A stretch of DNA of 64,000 nucleotides. It comes from Ashinkailepas kermadecensis (lineage: Eukaryota > Arthropoda > Thecostraca > Neolepadidae). This document shows, in pieces, positions 1 to 10,770 of this stretch (position 1 is its first letter; every line of letters starts with the position of its first letter). A program made the position numbers and the translations under genes. The stretch spans positions 1-64,000 of the forward strand of contig JAOTOM010004132.1 in assembly GCA_034440615.1 (NCBI GenBank), read 5' to 3'. The notes under the pieces are model-generated. The model had not been told where the DNA came from and did not search any database. It saw only the letters and a list, made by a program, of their open reading frames with translations.

Positions 1-188
1 TGTTTATTTAATGCAGTCATGCGAGTGTTCGTCCAACTTCGATACAGCCGTGCAGCAGCTGTAAATTTTCGTGTGTTGACTTGTGTCAAGATCGAGAGTC
101 ACGCAAATCGGTAGCCACTCATCGTTCTGACGGCATCACGCATCGCGGAGCGAGCGCCGGTCGACACTCACCAGACGCAGACCCGTAC

Positions 189-353
189 CGATATCTTGGT
201 GAGCACGTACAGCAGGATGGCCAGCACCGACAGGTACACCCGTATCCGCTGGCCGCCCAGCCGCAGCCGCAGGTACTCGGGCATCGTGTACACGCCGGCG
301 GACAGGTACACCGGCACGAACACCCAGCCGAGCACGATCAGCCAGAACACCGC
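189..353 (-). CDS. SLC5 copy A exon 4
   Basis: This exon gives 55 residues ([16 protein letters not shown] ... [13 protein letters not shown] ... LLYVLTKIS) between a CCCTCAG acceptor and a GTACGG donor. About 17 of 165 bases differ from copy B, and they cluster at the two ends. Two central blocks of 39 and 54 bases are identical even at synonymous sites. The next exon is outside the window. Confidence 0.92.
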
Positions 354-553
354 CTGAGGGGCGGCACACCGGTGTTACAGGGCACCGGCACACGCAGGAC
401 AGGAGGTGTCGCCGTGTCGCACACTGTCCGCAGCCAATCGCAGAACGTACATCATGCGCAGATGCACACACGCACGTGCACACACACATACACAAAATAT
501 AAATATAGAAATCCAATAAATATATATGTATATTTATATACATATATACATAC

Positions 554-632
<79 letters not shown>

Positions 633-1916
633 ATCCTATCGTCAGCTTCCTCCCCTAGCTTTATCTCCTTAAAGTCTCCGTCAATTTCTTCATCCATAAC
701 TCAGTGCTGCATACGTGTGATACAAATTGTTTAGGCAGGGACCATGAGGGGAGAAAGCTGGCCGAATGACAGCGCCCAAGTTCCGCATCAGGCCACCCCT
801 AGATAACTGTTGCCCATCAAGATCGATGCTCATCAACAAGTTGTGTGAGGTCGCTCACGCTGAGTTCGAAGCCGGCGACGGCGATGCCGGAGGCTGCCCC
901 GGTGCCGGCCAGCCCGATGAAGTGTCCGCTGCCGATGTTGCTGGCGAACAGGGAGGCTCCCACCTGCCGAGGAGACCAACACCCTGGCTCGGCTCAGTCT
1001 CGCATCCTTGGCGACAACCAGCACAGGTGCGGATGATGTTGTGGTTCGAGCAAACAATGCACATTTCTTGATGCACGGCCGACATTCGACTGGGTTGAAC
1101 CATTTGTTGATACGGTGTTTCCGAAGAGTAATGAACAGCTGTATTCTTACTTCTGGGAACAATACTAATCAGCCAAATTGTCGCATTATTGTATTTGGCC
1201 ATCAACAATAACAAACCTGATGATCCAGACAGTATATGACACGTCAAAACTGTAATATGATCTGGCACGGTTTTCAATTATTTGTTTTTTAGCTCTCCGG
1301 AAGAACCCGGGACGTACCGGAATCCAGTGCATGTTGCGAGAAGCCAAAAAGTATCCGCTGAGGTTTTGTTTCCTGCTGCGCACTGACGACTGAGAAAAGG
1401 AATATGCTGGTTTGGCTCACTTTTTACACGCTAGTCATGCTGTTAGTCAAACATTCTGCTATTTGTTTTCACACAAGCTGATCACAAGTCACAAGAAAGG
1501 GTATTCGCTGGCGCGATCCGACACATAGCCTTTCCTACACTGAAACCTCATTTGTTTTGTTTGTTTGTTTGTTTGCAATCCAACCGGCACTGAATGAGTA
1601 ATTGGGCGATGAAATCCAATAAAGCACACATGCTCGGGGGAGTTGAACCTCATGATTTTACGCCTGCACACGTTATGGCTCAGGCAGTTTGGGAACAATA
1701 GGAGCACTCAAAACTAACCTCAGTTCTAGCCTTGCTGGTCGACATAAAACACATCCCAGTACAGGCAAGTATACATCCACCGAACACGGTGGGTCGTTGT
1801 CAGCTACAACCACATTCCCCTCTACTCACCCAGATTCCGACGGCGAACACGCAGAGGAAATAGGCGGCGACCACCACGGCGTCCTCCACCCGGAGGGAGC
1901 CAGCTGTCTCGGTCAT
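189..1916 (-). CDS. SLC5A: SLC5 sodium/solute symporter copy A, exons 1-4 (partial gene)
   Basis: Exons on the minus strand at 1916-1830, 1389-1318, 963-859 and 353-189 give 143 residues of the N-terminal part of an SLC5/SGLT-type Na+-coupled transporter. All four junctions are GT-AG and phase 0, and exon lengths 2-4 (72, 105, 165 bp) equal those of copy B. Visible family hallmarks are GYFLASR, the first core helix [13 protein letters not shown], and [13 protein letters not shown]. The plasma membrane is the expected location. The remaining exons lie beyond position 1. Exons 3 and 4 are far closer to copy B than exons 1 and 2 are. The introns in view are short (440, 354 and 505 bp) and lack the junction arrays seen in copy B. 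Substrate cannot be told. Confidence 0.88.
556..632. repeat. (TA)n/(GT)n microsatellite
   Basis: About 27 TA units are followed by about 11 GT units, inside intron 3 of SLC5 copy A. Confidence 0.95.
859..963 (-). CDS. SLC5 copy A exon 3 (TM1 core)
   Basis: This exon gives 35 residues with [20 protein letters not shown] and ending GFELS. It is bounded by a CTCGGCAG acceptor and a GTGAGC donor. It differs from exon 3 of copy B at about 3 of 105 bases. It holds the Asn, His and Glu that bind sugar in SGLT1 and the Ala/Ile of the Na2 site. Confidence 0.92.
1318..1389 (-). CDS. SLC5 copy A exon 2
   Basis: This exon gives 24 residues ([20 protein letters not shown], then HWIP) between a TTTTCTCAG acceptor and a GTACGT donor. 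It is collinear with exon 2 of copy B, with strong synonymous divergence. It encodes the loop plus the conserved GYFLA.R motif before helix TM1. Confidence 0.88.
1830..1916 (-). CDS. SLC5 copy A exon 1
   Basis: This exon gives 29 residues beginning [16 protein letters not shown] and ending in GIW, followed by a GTGAGT donor. The ATG at 1916 was chosen because it opens a short hydrophilic leader before the first hydrophobic segment, as in copy B. The hydrophobic stretch is the start of the extra N-terminal helix of SGLT-type proteins. Confidence 0.85.
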
Positions 1917-1959
1917 GACTTCACACAGCTCGTGTCCTGTCTCTGATCTTCGTATCACC

Positions 1960-2545
1960 TGCACTGGTGGCGACAGGTCTCCTTTTTACAGTGGATATCG
2001 CGCACGCTGGATCTTATATCCACTGGATCTCCCTTACACTGGAACTCCTATGTGCTGGTGACACTGGATCTCTCTTACACTGAATACCCTGCACACTGAC
2101 GGCACTGGACCTTCCTTGTACACCAGTGTCATTGGATCTCCCTTTCACTGGACCTCCAGTATATACCGGTGGTACTGGATCTCCCTGACACTGGTGGTAC
2201 TGGGTCTCCCATACACTGGCAGTTCTTGATCTCCCTTACACAGGTTCTCCCCTACACACTGATGGCACTGGATCGCCCGTACACACTGGTGATGCTGGAT
2301 CTCCCTTACACTGATGGTACTACATCTCCCATACACTGGATCTCCCGTACTCACTGGTGGTATTGGATTTCCCATACACACTGGTCGTACTGGATCTCCC
2401 ATACATTGGTAGTACTGGATCTCCTGTACACTGGATCTCACATACACACTGGTAGTACTGGATCTCCCTTACACTGGAACATCCGTACACACTGGTAGTA
2501 CTGGATCTTCCTTACACTGGATCTCCAGTACACACTGACCACATT
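1960..2545. repeat. Degenerate minisatellite upstream of SLC5 copy A
   Basis: Phrases such as CACTGGATCTCCCTTACACTGG recur every 20-30 bases with much variation. The array begins about 45 bases upstream of the copy A start codon, so it occupies the expected promoter and 5' UTR region. Open frames through it are a by-product of the repeat. Confidence 0.85.
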
Positions 2546-2574
2546 GGACCTGTCGCGCAGGCACAGGCTGTGCG

Positions 2575-3175
2575 GTGGCGCCCCTGGCGCCGGCGGCACG
2601 GGTGGGCCCTGTCTCCCTCCTGTCTAGGCGGTCCTGGCGCTGTCTGCAGGCGGTGCCGGCGGTGCGGGGGCCCTGTCTCCCTGTCTCCCTGGCGCTGTGT
2701 GCCGGCGGCACGGGTGGGCCCTGTCTCCTTTTTCCCTGGCGCTTTGTGCGGGGGGCGCGGGGGGGCCCTGTCCCCTGTCTCCCTGGCGCTGTGTGCAGGC
2801 GGTGCCGGGTGGGCCCTGTCTCCCTGTCTCCCTGGCGCTGTGTGCCGGCGTGGTGCCGGGTGGGCCCTGTCTCCCTGTCTCCCTGGCGCTGTGTGCCGGC
2901 GGTGCCGGGTGGGCCCTGTCTCCCTGTCTCCCTGGCGCTGTGTGCCGGCGGCACGGGTGGGCCCTGTCTCCCTGTCTCCCTGGCGCTGTGTGCCGGCGGT
3001 GCCGGGTGGGCCCTGTCTCCCTGTCTCCCTGGCGCTGTGTGCCGGCGGCACGGGTGGGCCCTGTCTCCCTGTCTCCCTGGCGCTGTGTGCCGGCGGTGCC
3101 GGGTGGGCCCTGTCTCCCTGTCTCCCTGGCGCTGTGTGCAGGCGGTGCCGGGTGGGCCCTGTCTCCCCGCGTCAG
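2575..3175. repeat. GC-rich 48-bp minisatellite, about 12 units
   Basis: The unit contains TGGGCCCTGTCTCCCTGTCT and GGCGCTGTGTGCCGGCGG, with spacing 48-51 bp. Because 48 is a multiple of three, long open frames appear in several frames on both strands, with no sign of a gene. Confidence 0.93.
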
Positions 3176-3284
3176 GGCTGGTGGGGTGGTCTCGATCTCA
3201 CCCCAGCCGGTTTTACAGCGGATTTTGCTGTGTTGCTAGACCACTCGGTCTCCGAGATAGAGCGATCTGACACAAAATAATGTG

Positions 3285-5330
3285 AAGTAAAAAATACAAG
3301 CGAATAGTAGTTCCAATGATAATATCCGTTTCAGGTTAGAAGTATTTATTCAAACGAATGGACTTACAAACGAAAAATAACTTATTGCATAGACCACGAC
3401 AACAAACTTCTAGCCTACGTAACCAAACGACAACCGCACTCCTCTCTAGTTCAACTGGCAGGTATCTGGCCGCGACTTGGACCAGACGATCGTCGTTTGC
3501 CAGATGGCAAATGATGTGCCCGTTTGTGTCTTAAAAAGCGTCATATATTCCGATCCTTAGCCGCTGATTGGCTGAATTTCTTACTTTGTGGTGCGTGCAG
3601 ATCTGCGAGCCGTCACCTGTACACTTCCGTCTGAGTTTGGTCAGGGAGGATTGAAATTGATTGTGTATGTATATATATATATATATATATATAGATTTTA
3701 AAGCTATTTTAATGTCTCTTTTCAGGAAAAACTACTTGCTCTGAGGCTGTGTGCTAATTGTTTTCATTTGTCATCTATTTTTTCTTGCATCGTGGTTTTT
3801 TTTATTAAAGCCCATTTAAAATTATGGCATGGGAAGGAGGCCAATGCACCAGCCTCCCCAGCCATGACCGTATACAGGCACCAGTGAAATATAAATGGAA
3901 CATTTACAATTTCGTTGATAGTTGCCGAGGAAATGTTTTGGTGGGAAGATATGTGCTATGCTTCTCCATCAAGTATAGTAGCTTTTTTGTGATTCACAAC
4001 TTATTTTTTCCTAACTGGCCTGTACAGTTTTAGATATAGCCTGCTCATGCTCCATACCTACTTGTAATGAGGAGGAAGGTAAGCAGGCAAGAGGGACCAC
4101 TATGTCCAATCAAGGGATGAGGCATGTGTGAAATGTGCATAGTTTACCAAGTGTGCCAAGTGCATGTAGTTTAAATTTGGGTGACTGGCCTGCCATAAGG
4201 GTGAAATTCTTTATTAAAGCTCTTTTTTGGCATGCAGACATGGCTAATCTTAGAAGCTACTCATCAGATCATTATGAAACCTACACAAAATAATTGAACA
4301 TGCCATAACTGTTTGAGGTTTTTATTTGTATGATACTGTGTGATGGCAAAGTCTACCATAACAAAAAAAAAATATACTCTGAACATACCTACTCATACAA
4401 AATACTTGATAAAGCCGCATATGCCTTCTGCAGACAATTTGGTATGTGACACATATGTACCTATTAGGTTTTTACTTCTCTAGATTTTGTGTTAGGTCCA
4501 AGGGGGCAATTATTAAAACTGATTTTCTTTTCTAACATGACCAATCTTCACTCAGTGCCATGCAACTATTACATTATATTTTAGGTGTATGCCAAATTAT
4601 TGGGGTTTTGACTTTTGTGACCGTGGATCAGATAAAAGGTTACCAAAGTTTTCATAGGATAATTTGTGCCTTACAGGCATGGCAAATTGAACAAACTATG
4701 GAATTATTGCAGTTTAAATTGTTCATATGTTAATTTTAGCTCCAAAAGGCAACAAAATAGGTTGGGATGGTTCAGTTAGGTTGGATATTTAACTTGAAAT
4801 GTTTGAAAATAAAAATGAAACTGAAAAAAATGTCACCAAAAAGGAAGTTAGGCTAAGCTATGTCAAAATAGGTTAGGACAACCTAATGTGGTTCAGAGGG
4901 TTCTGCAAACCATCTCGACCACATTTATCACCTAATGTGGCTGAGAGAGGTTTGAATCTGATTGACGTCGTACTGCCGTGGGTCCGACAGAGTTTCTAAT
5001 TTGATGTGGGCGTTGTACTTTACCAACAGTATCAGGTTTTACCAGGTGTGCATCCAGGAATTGTCACGAGGGGAAGCTTGTCTGGAGGGCGCCGCTATGA
5101 ATGTACCTGGAGGGGCACATTTTCCTTCCGAGGGGCGCCACTGGCGAAAAAAATGCTAGGAAAACTGGTACACTCGGACCTCCCAGAAGTGTTTTTTTTT
5201 GTTTAGTTGTGAAGAGGGTCGCTTTCGCCCCTTCCCCTACGACACGCCTTTTCACCCTACCCGCTCTGGCGACCATGACTGGAGATCCCGGGTGTGTTCC
5301 TGTCCACCAAGTATCGATACTGGAGCACAT
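3285..5330. other. Intergenic, no gene seen
   Basis: This stretch is AT-rich sequence with a (TA)12 run near 3669-3692 and scattered short phrases (GGTTAGG, CCTAATGTGG). I see no supported coding exon. Confidence 0.6.
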
Positions 5331-5334
5331 GGTA

Positions 5335-5860
5335 CATCACTGGAACGTACTGCGATTTTTTGGGCGTGGCCTGATCTTATTTTTGTCGGGGAGTCGGGAC
5401 ATTTTTATTCGGCGATATGCACGATTCTTGGGATTTCAGGTCGGTTTTCCAGGCCCGGGCTCGGGTCCCCGCTGAATTTTTCGAAGCCTCAGATTTATTT
5501 TTATCTCGTCCTGTCACGAGTTGTTGGCCCCATTGTTTATTTGTATCCCCAGCACAAATTTTAAGCATCCAGACGGAAATTTGTGCGGTCCCACCACAAT
5601 TTTTGGGAGTTCCCGCGCGATTTTTCGGGGTCGGGCTCGATTATTTTGGGCCCCAATGCGTGTTGTCGGGAGGCACAAATTCTTGTGACCTCTTTTTTGG
5701 AGTGCGAGTTGCGTTTCCGGTTCCCGTCGTGATTTTTGCGGCCCCGGTGCGTTTCTTTCGTGGCATAGGCACGTTTTTAGAGAGCCATGCGCAATTTGTG
5801 GCGCATTTGGAGTTATTTTTGGGATTCCAGAGTGAACTTCCGGGTCCTGATTGACATGGC
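5335..5860. repeat. Degenerate GATTTTTSGGG-type array, locus 1
   Basis: Phrases like GCGATTTTTCGGGGTCGGGC, ATTATTTTGGGCCCC and GTGATTTTTGCGGCCCCGGT recur about every 35-40 bases with heavy drift. The same phrase type forms a second array at 18360-18840, so the two look like decayed copies of one satellite. Confidence 0.55.
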
Positions 5861-7070
5861 ATAGACCGCGTGGTGAAGTGTAAATGCACACATTTTTATG
5901 AGCCAATTTGCCGATCCCGATTGTTCTTCATTTTGGTATGTATTTGATCCCCTTCACGCCGCTTGGGGAGTGGGGAGAGCGCATGACCTCCGTGTCATTA
6001 CCCTTTAGATCCGCTAGCGCGTAGACCCCGTGAGATTTTCTGAGAATGCATCGTAACTATTCACGGAAAACTATACATGACTAGTAAGACGGCCGTTAAC
6101 ACCATTTGGACTATTATGCCACAAAGAAAACGACACTAAACCACTAGGTTCCGAATGGAAACTCCGATTGGTCTGGTCAGAATACCATTAGGACCATTGG
6201 AACCATTACACCGTCAGGTAAATTCCATCGGCAAGCATTCAAAACCATTAGGGACCCTTAAAACCACTAGGAAAATCATAATAGTTCCTAATGGTTTCCA
6301 ATTGATTTTTCCCAGCGATGGGGGGGGGGAGGGAGGGGGGTCTACTCCCTTCGTGAGAGGTCTCCAGTCCTGTTTGCGACGACACTATATCGTCTGATCG
6401 ACTTGCTACGTTATGCTACCACTTGCCGGTCGTCCGACCCTTTTTTAAGACGGGAATTTCTTGTCGCGAATGCCTTCATTTCACACCACGACAATTACTG
6501 AACGGAACACCATAAACCAATACAGAAAGAACGGTGAGGTTCTTTGATCAATTCTGTGCCGTGAAATGCCGATGCAAACCATCAGCAATCGTTGAATTAA
6601 TTTGACAAAGGCATACACAAAATGCGTGCCCCTGACTTCAACAGGTGCGCTGCCTGAAACCGATATCTTGCATTCGTACAAGATTTGTCGAAAGCGTACC
6701 AGAGCTGGCACGATCGTACCACGGTGGCAGCCCTGGGAGAAGAGGAACGGACGGAACATGCCAGTTTTGGAACCAAAAAACGTAAATCTTCAAATCAAAG
6801 TTAAGTGAAATGAAAAATATTCCGTATCTACAATATAAGTTTATACGACCAATAACTGCCCATTTCCTTACTATAATCAACAGAAAATGTTCGTAAAAAG
6901 TAAACGTATTTGACGTTATGCTAGCTACTAACTTTTATACCATCTATAGAGTTATTATACCAGCTATGCTAAACACGAGCAAATTTCCGTTGTAAAACCG
7001 GCTCCTGAGACGCTGCGCACTGCTGGTATCCTGTCGCGCGACTGCCGGGCTCCGGACCACGTCCGTCGGC
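5861..7070. other. Intergenic, no gene seen
   Basis: Short imperfect repeats around ACCATTAGG/ACCATTGG lie at about 6150-6300, with a poly-G tract near 6327. I see no coding signal. Confidence 0.55.
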
Positions 7071-7074
7071 ACCC

Positions 7075-7515
7075 TGTGTCCTGATGAGTGTCACACGACC
7101 AGCACCCCGCGTCCTGATGAGTCTGTCTCACCGCCGGCACCTTGCGTCCTGATGAGTCTGTCTCACGGCCGGCACCTCGCGTCCTGATGAGTCTGTCACA
7201 CGGCCGGCACCCCGCGTCCTGATGAGTCTGTCACACGGCCGGCACCCCGCGTCCTGATGAGTCTGTCTCACGGCCGGCACCTCGCGTCCTGATGAGTCTG
7301 TCTCACGGCCGGCACCTCGCGTCCTGATGAGTCTGTCTCACGGCCGGCACCTCGCGTCCTGATGAGTCTGTCTCACGGCCGGCACCTCGCGTCCTGATGA
7401 GTCTGTCTCACGGCCGGCACCTCGCGTCCTGATGAGTCTGTCACACGGCCGGCACCTCGCGTCCTGATGAGTCTGTCTCACGACCGGCACCTCGCGTCCT
7501 GGTGAGTCCTGTCTC
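7075..7515. repeat. 35-bp minisatellite, about 12 units
   Basis: The unit reads GCGTCCTGATGAGTCTGTCT followed by CACGGCCGGCACCTC. Spacing between GCGTCCTGATGA occurrences is 35 bp. The array is very homogeneous, which suggests recent expansion. Confidence 0.95.
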
Positions 7516-10500
7516 ACGTCTGCCGGGCCGCCAGACCGCGGCCACCGACCACCGTGTCCTTGGCGAACTGTGCGCCGCCGTCTTGACTGACTGGCCGCGG
7601 GCATACACCGCGCCGCAGACACCGGCTACACAGCGGCGAGCAGTTGAGAGAGCGGGAGGGGCGGGTAGAGGGAGTGCACGCGGCAGGATCCACTGCTTAT
7701 CCACGCTGAGCACAGTGTTAAAGTAATGGTTTATCGGTGGGTGAGAAATGTCAAAATGACCACAGCAGGATGTCGAAATCACCAATGCTAGATTAAATGC
7801 TTTTACGTCTGTCAAACCCAGCTTTGATGCAATTGAATACATATGACTGTACCCGCTTTATGTGTTTTGAGAGGTGCCCAATTTTTGGATGTCGGTATAA
7901 ACAATAATGATGCAATTACATATGCTTTAAACCGGTATTTTATAACATAGCACATCATAGGTAATCACTTTACCTTGAACTGTGCTATAGGATGCTGGGT
8001 GTCACGATTCCGGATCTGTTATTGTGAGCATAAGTATGATACTTATAAATAATAAAAGCGAAATAAAGGCGAAAACAAAAGCAAGAAGAAATGTGATCGG
8101 GTCATGGCTGTCACGCGCATTACCGCCTGGTGGCGAGCTGCGAGCCATCATACAGTAGCAATGTGCCTCGTGCATTGGTCTGGCGGTTGATTAATGGACC
8201 AATCTCCCAAATAAAACCGCTTCTAGTATTTGGAGTTGGCACTTAGCAAGGGCTGTATGGTGGTGTGGACAATGCAGAAAAACTTGTACGTGTCATATCT
8301 CACCAATTGCATATGAAGCCATATGAACGTGCTTGGACTGTAAAAAGTGTGTTCGGCTATGCTGGGGTGAACTTTTAGCACATTTCATCACTTCTCACAG
8401 CTCGATTATATCGTGCCACAGAACAATTTAAGATTTCCTACTAACACAACGCTGCATAGACAAAGGAAAGAACCTTAAAAATGGTCTCGCATAGACTGCT
8501 ACCGACGTTTTTGGTCTTCTATTCACTGAATCGGGGTTTCTGCCAAGCCGGGTTGTTGCAGACTCTGGACTCAACACCCAGTCGTGCAAATTCGCTTGAA
8601 TCGCATAATTCTTCCATGTAATTTCAGTGGTGAAAAGATGTTAACAAGACGAAAGAGTTAAACGCAAATGTCAGAAATGTTACGCGCAATGATGGAATCA
8701 TGGACATAATCGGGTCGTCGCCGAACTCCGTCCCAGAAGTCCTCCAGACATCTGGCAGACTCTCTGAAATAGCACGGTGAGCAATGAAGTGTTTTTATCT
8801 ATCGTGGCTTGCACCAGTGTAAAAGTCGTTTCGCATTCTGCCAGACCGACGCCACCGTCCCTGCGGCCCGCACAACGATGTACGTAAACATGCCGTCAGA
8901 CGTGCATCATCTGCCATCACAGTTTCAGAAAATGTCCAAGCTCGCCTCAGGGCTCCCGGCCAAACATGCCGCTTCTGTACGCCAATACAAACCACGCGAT
9001 CAGGATCACTATCCACCCGTCAGCTGGGCATGCCGGGTCGCTCAATACGCACCCCGCGAGGTCAACACGCATTCCGGCAGAGACAGGCTGCAGGTCTAAG
9101 TCGCTGCTGTCATTGCACGATGCTGCTATGCACTGGGATTATTTACTTCTTTGAGCACGATTCGCTTTTATAGGCTGTGTCTTTAGCGATAAGGTGCCTG
9201 CACCTGGTGCTGATACAGTCCAATCTGCTTAACCATCCAGAGGCTAGACTATGACGATTAAAGGGGTTAGCTTTACTGACAGCCGAGGTTTTCTATCATT
9301 TTTAAATATATATTATGGATGCAAATATACACGCTGGTGTAATAACGTGATAAAGCCGGCGCAGCCACCATTCACACGTATTTTCCAGCACATTGCAGTA
9401 ACATTTAACAGTTCCAGCATTTTTATGCCGGCGCAGGAACAATTCAATGTATGCTTTAAATTGTAATGCAACACACAGCTGGTCGCAACCTTGTGAAAGC
9501 ACAATCCACATTACGCTCTGCGTGTAGGACGTGTTGCTGCACACATCAATTGCGACTCATTCTTGCACATGGGGAGGAGCAGCTAGACCAGGACTTAAAA
9601 TTAAATATCAAGCTCCAGATATGCTTTTAAGTTAGCAGCGGGCGTAGTTCACTGCCCTGACGTGCTGTCGACGGGCTGATACCAGATTCCAATGAGGTTT
9701 CGTTCCGTTCACAGATGCGGGCATCACGTAACCGTGCGACGTACGTCGACAACAAGTAGACTGTCAGCGGCCAGGTGGAGGCGCGACGCTGTCGCTAGAT
9801 GTCACTGCGGCATCAGGGACAGCTACATGTCCATGTTGTGGTATCAAAAAGGTCATCAGGATTTGGATTTTGACTTCTTTTTCGATATGAGGTGCAGTTA
9901 GAGTCACTCACTCTCCCAGAAAAGCATTCGGGGTTGGAGTCACTCCTTTTGGTAAGCATATGGACTGGAATTGAGTCACTCTTTTCAATTTACTTAACTC
10001 TAATACAGTGGTGGTGGCGCGGCGGCGCGGTGTGCCGGCCCATCTCGACCTCATGTCACTCCCTAAGTATTGACCTGGGGTCATGGAATTTATACTGAAG
10101 CGAGATCACTTCAGCCGTAATTTACCCTCCAAGTTTGTGCTTCTAGCTTCAACAACTTCCGAAATTTTAAGGAGCGAATCCGCACCCCCCCCCCCCCATC
10201 CGGTGCGTGATATGTAAGATTTGTTTTCCTCTTTAGCAGAGGCAAAATGCCATCCGCTAGAGATTTGTTACGTTAAAGAAAGAGTTACGTTAATCCGGCT
10301 TATGTGGCATCCGGCTATATCAAATAAGAAAGAGAGGAAAGATGAGACGCCGGCAAGCAAGGAACGTGGCGTAAAGGGCCGATACATACATACACAGGTG
10401 AAACATACAGACATACATACATCCATACACGACAATTAGAAGGACACTTGGAGGGTGGGCAGCATCGTAACCTGCGGAGAGGCTCCACTGCCCACCTGCG

Positions 10501-10690
10501 ACCTGAAAAGCGAAGCGGAGGCCCGACGCCCAGGGCGATTCGTGAGCGTCGGGCCTGACCTGGTATGTGCAGGTGTATGTTTGAGTTAAAGCTTGGAAAA
10601 ACCTGAGAAGGTGAAAAACCAAGCAGCTTGGAAAACCCGTAGGTAAAAACCAAGCACAATTTATAAGTAGAACTGTCCGTTTTGGCCAAA
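7516..10690. other. Intergenic, no gene seen
   Basis: This is mixed AT-rich sequence with no convincing exon. A stretch at 10170-10212 (GGAGCGAATCCGC, a poly-C run, then TCCGGTGCGTG) resembles the end of the TTAA element at 13425-14354 and may be a relic of another copy. A short CATA-rich run lies at 10381-10435. Confidence 0.5.
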
Positions 10691-10770
10691 TTGGATCGGT
10701 CTCTGCCTGCCTAGTGTGAAATAACCTATATGTATGTGTTTTACGACGACGGAGATGATAGCGTTTGACT

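Noticed and set aside
2570..3280. Long open frames of 160-236 codons in several frames on both strands
   Set aside because: They exist only because the 48-bp minisatellite unit is a multiple of three and lacks stops; no domain or splice context.
7075..7515. CTGATGAG in every 35-bp unit, like the hammerhead ribozyme core
   Set aside because: The required GAAA partner strand and the three-stem arrangement are absent from the unit.
8795..9016. Possible exon on the minus strand near 8.8-9.0 kb
   Set aside because: Open and mildly GC-rich, but no recognisable motif and no convincing splice sites in phase.
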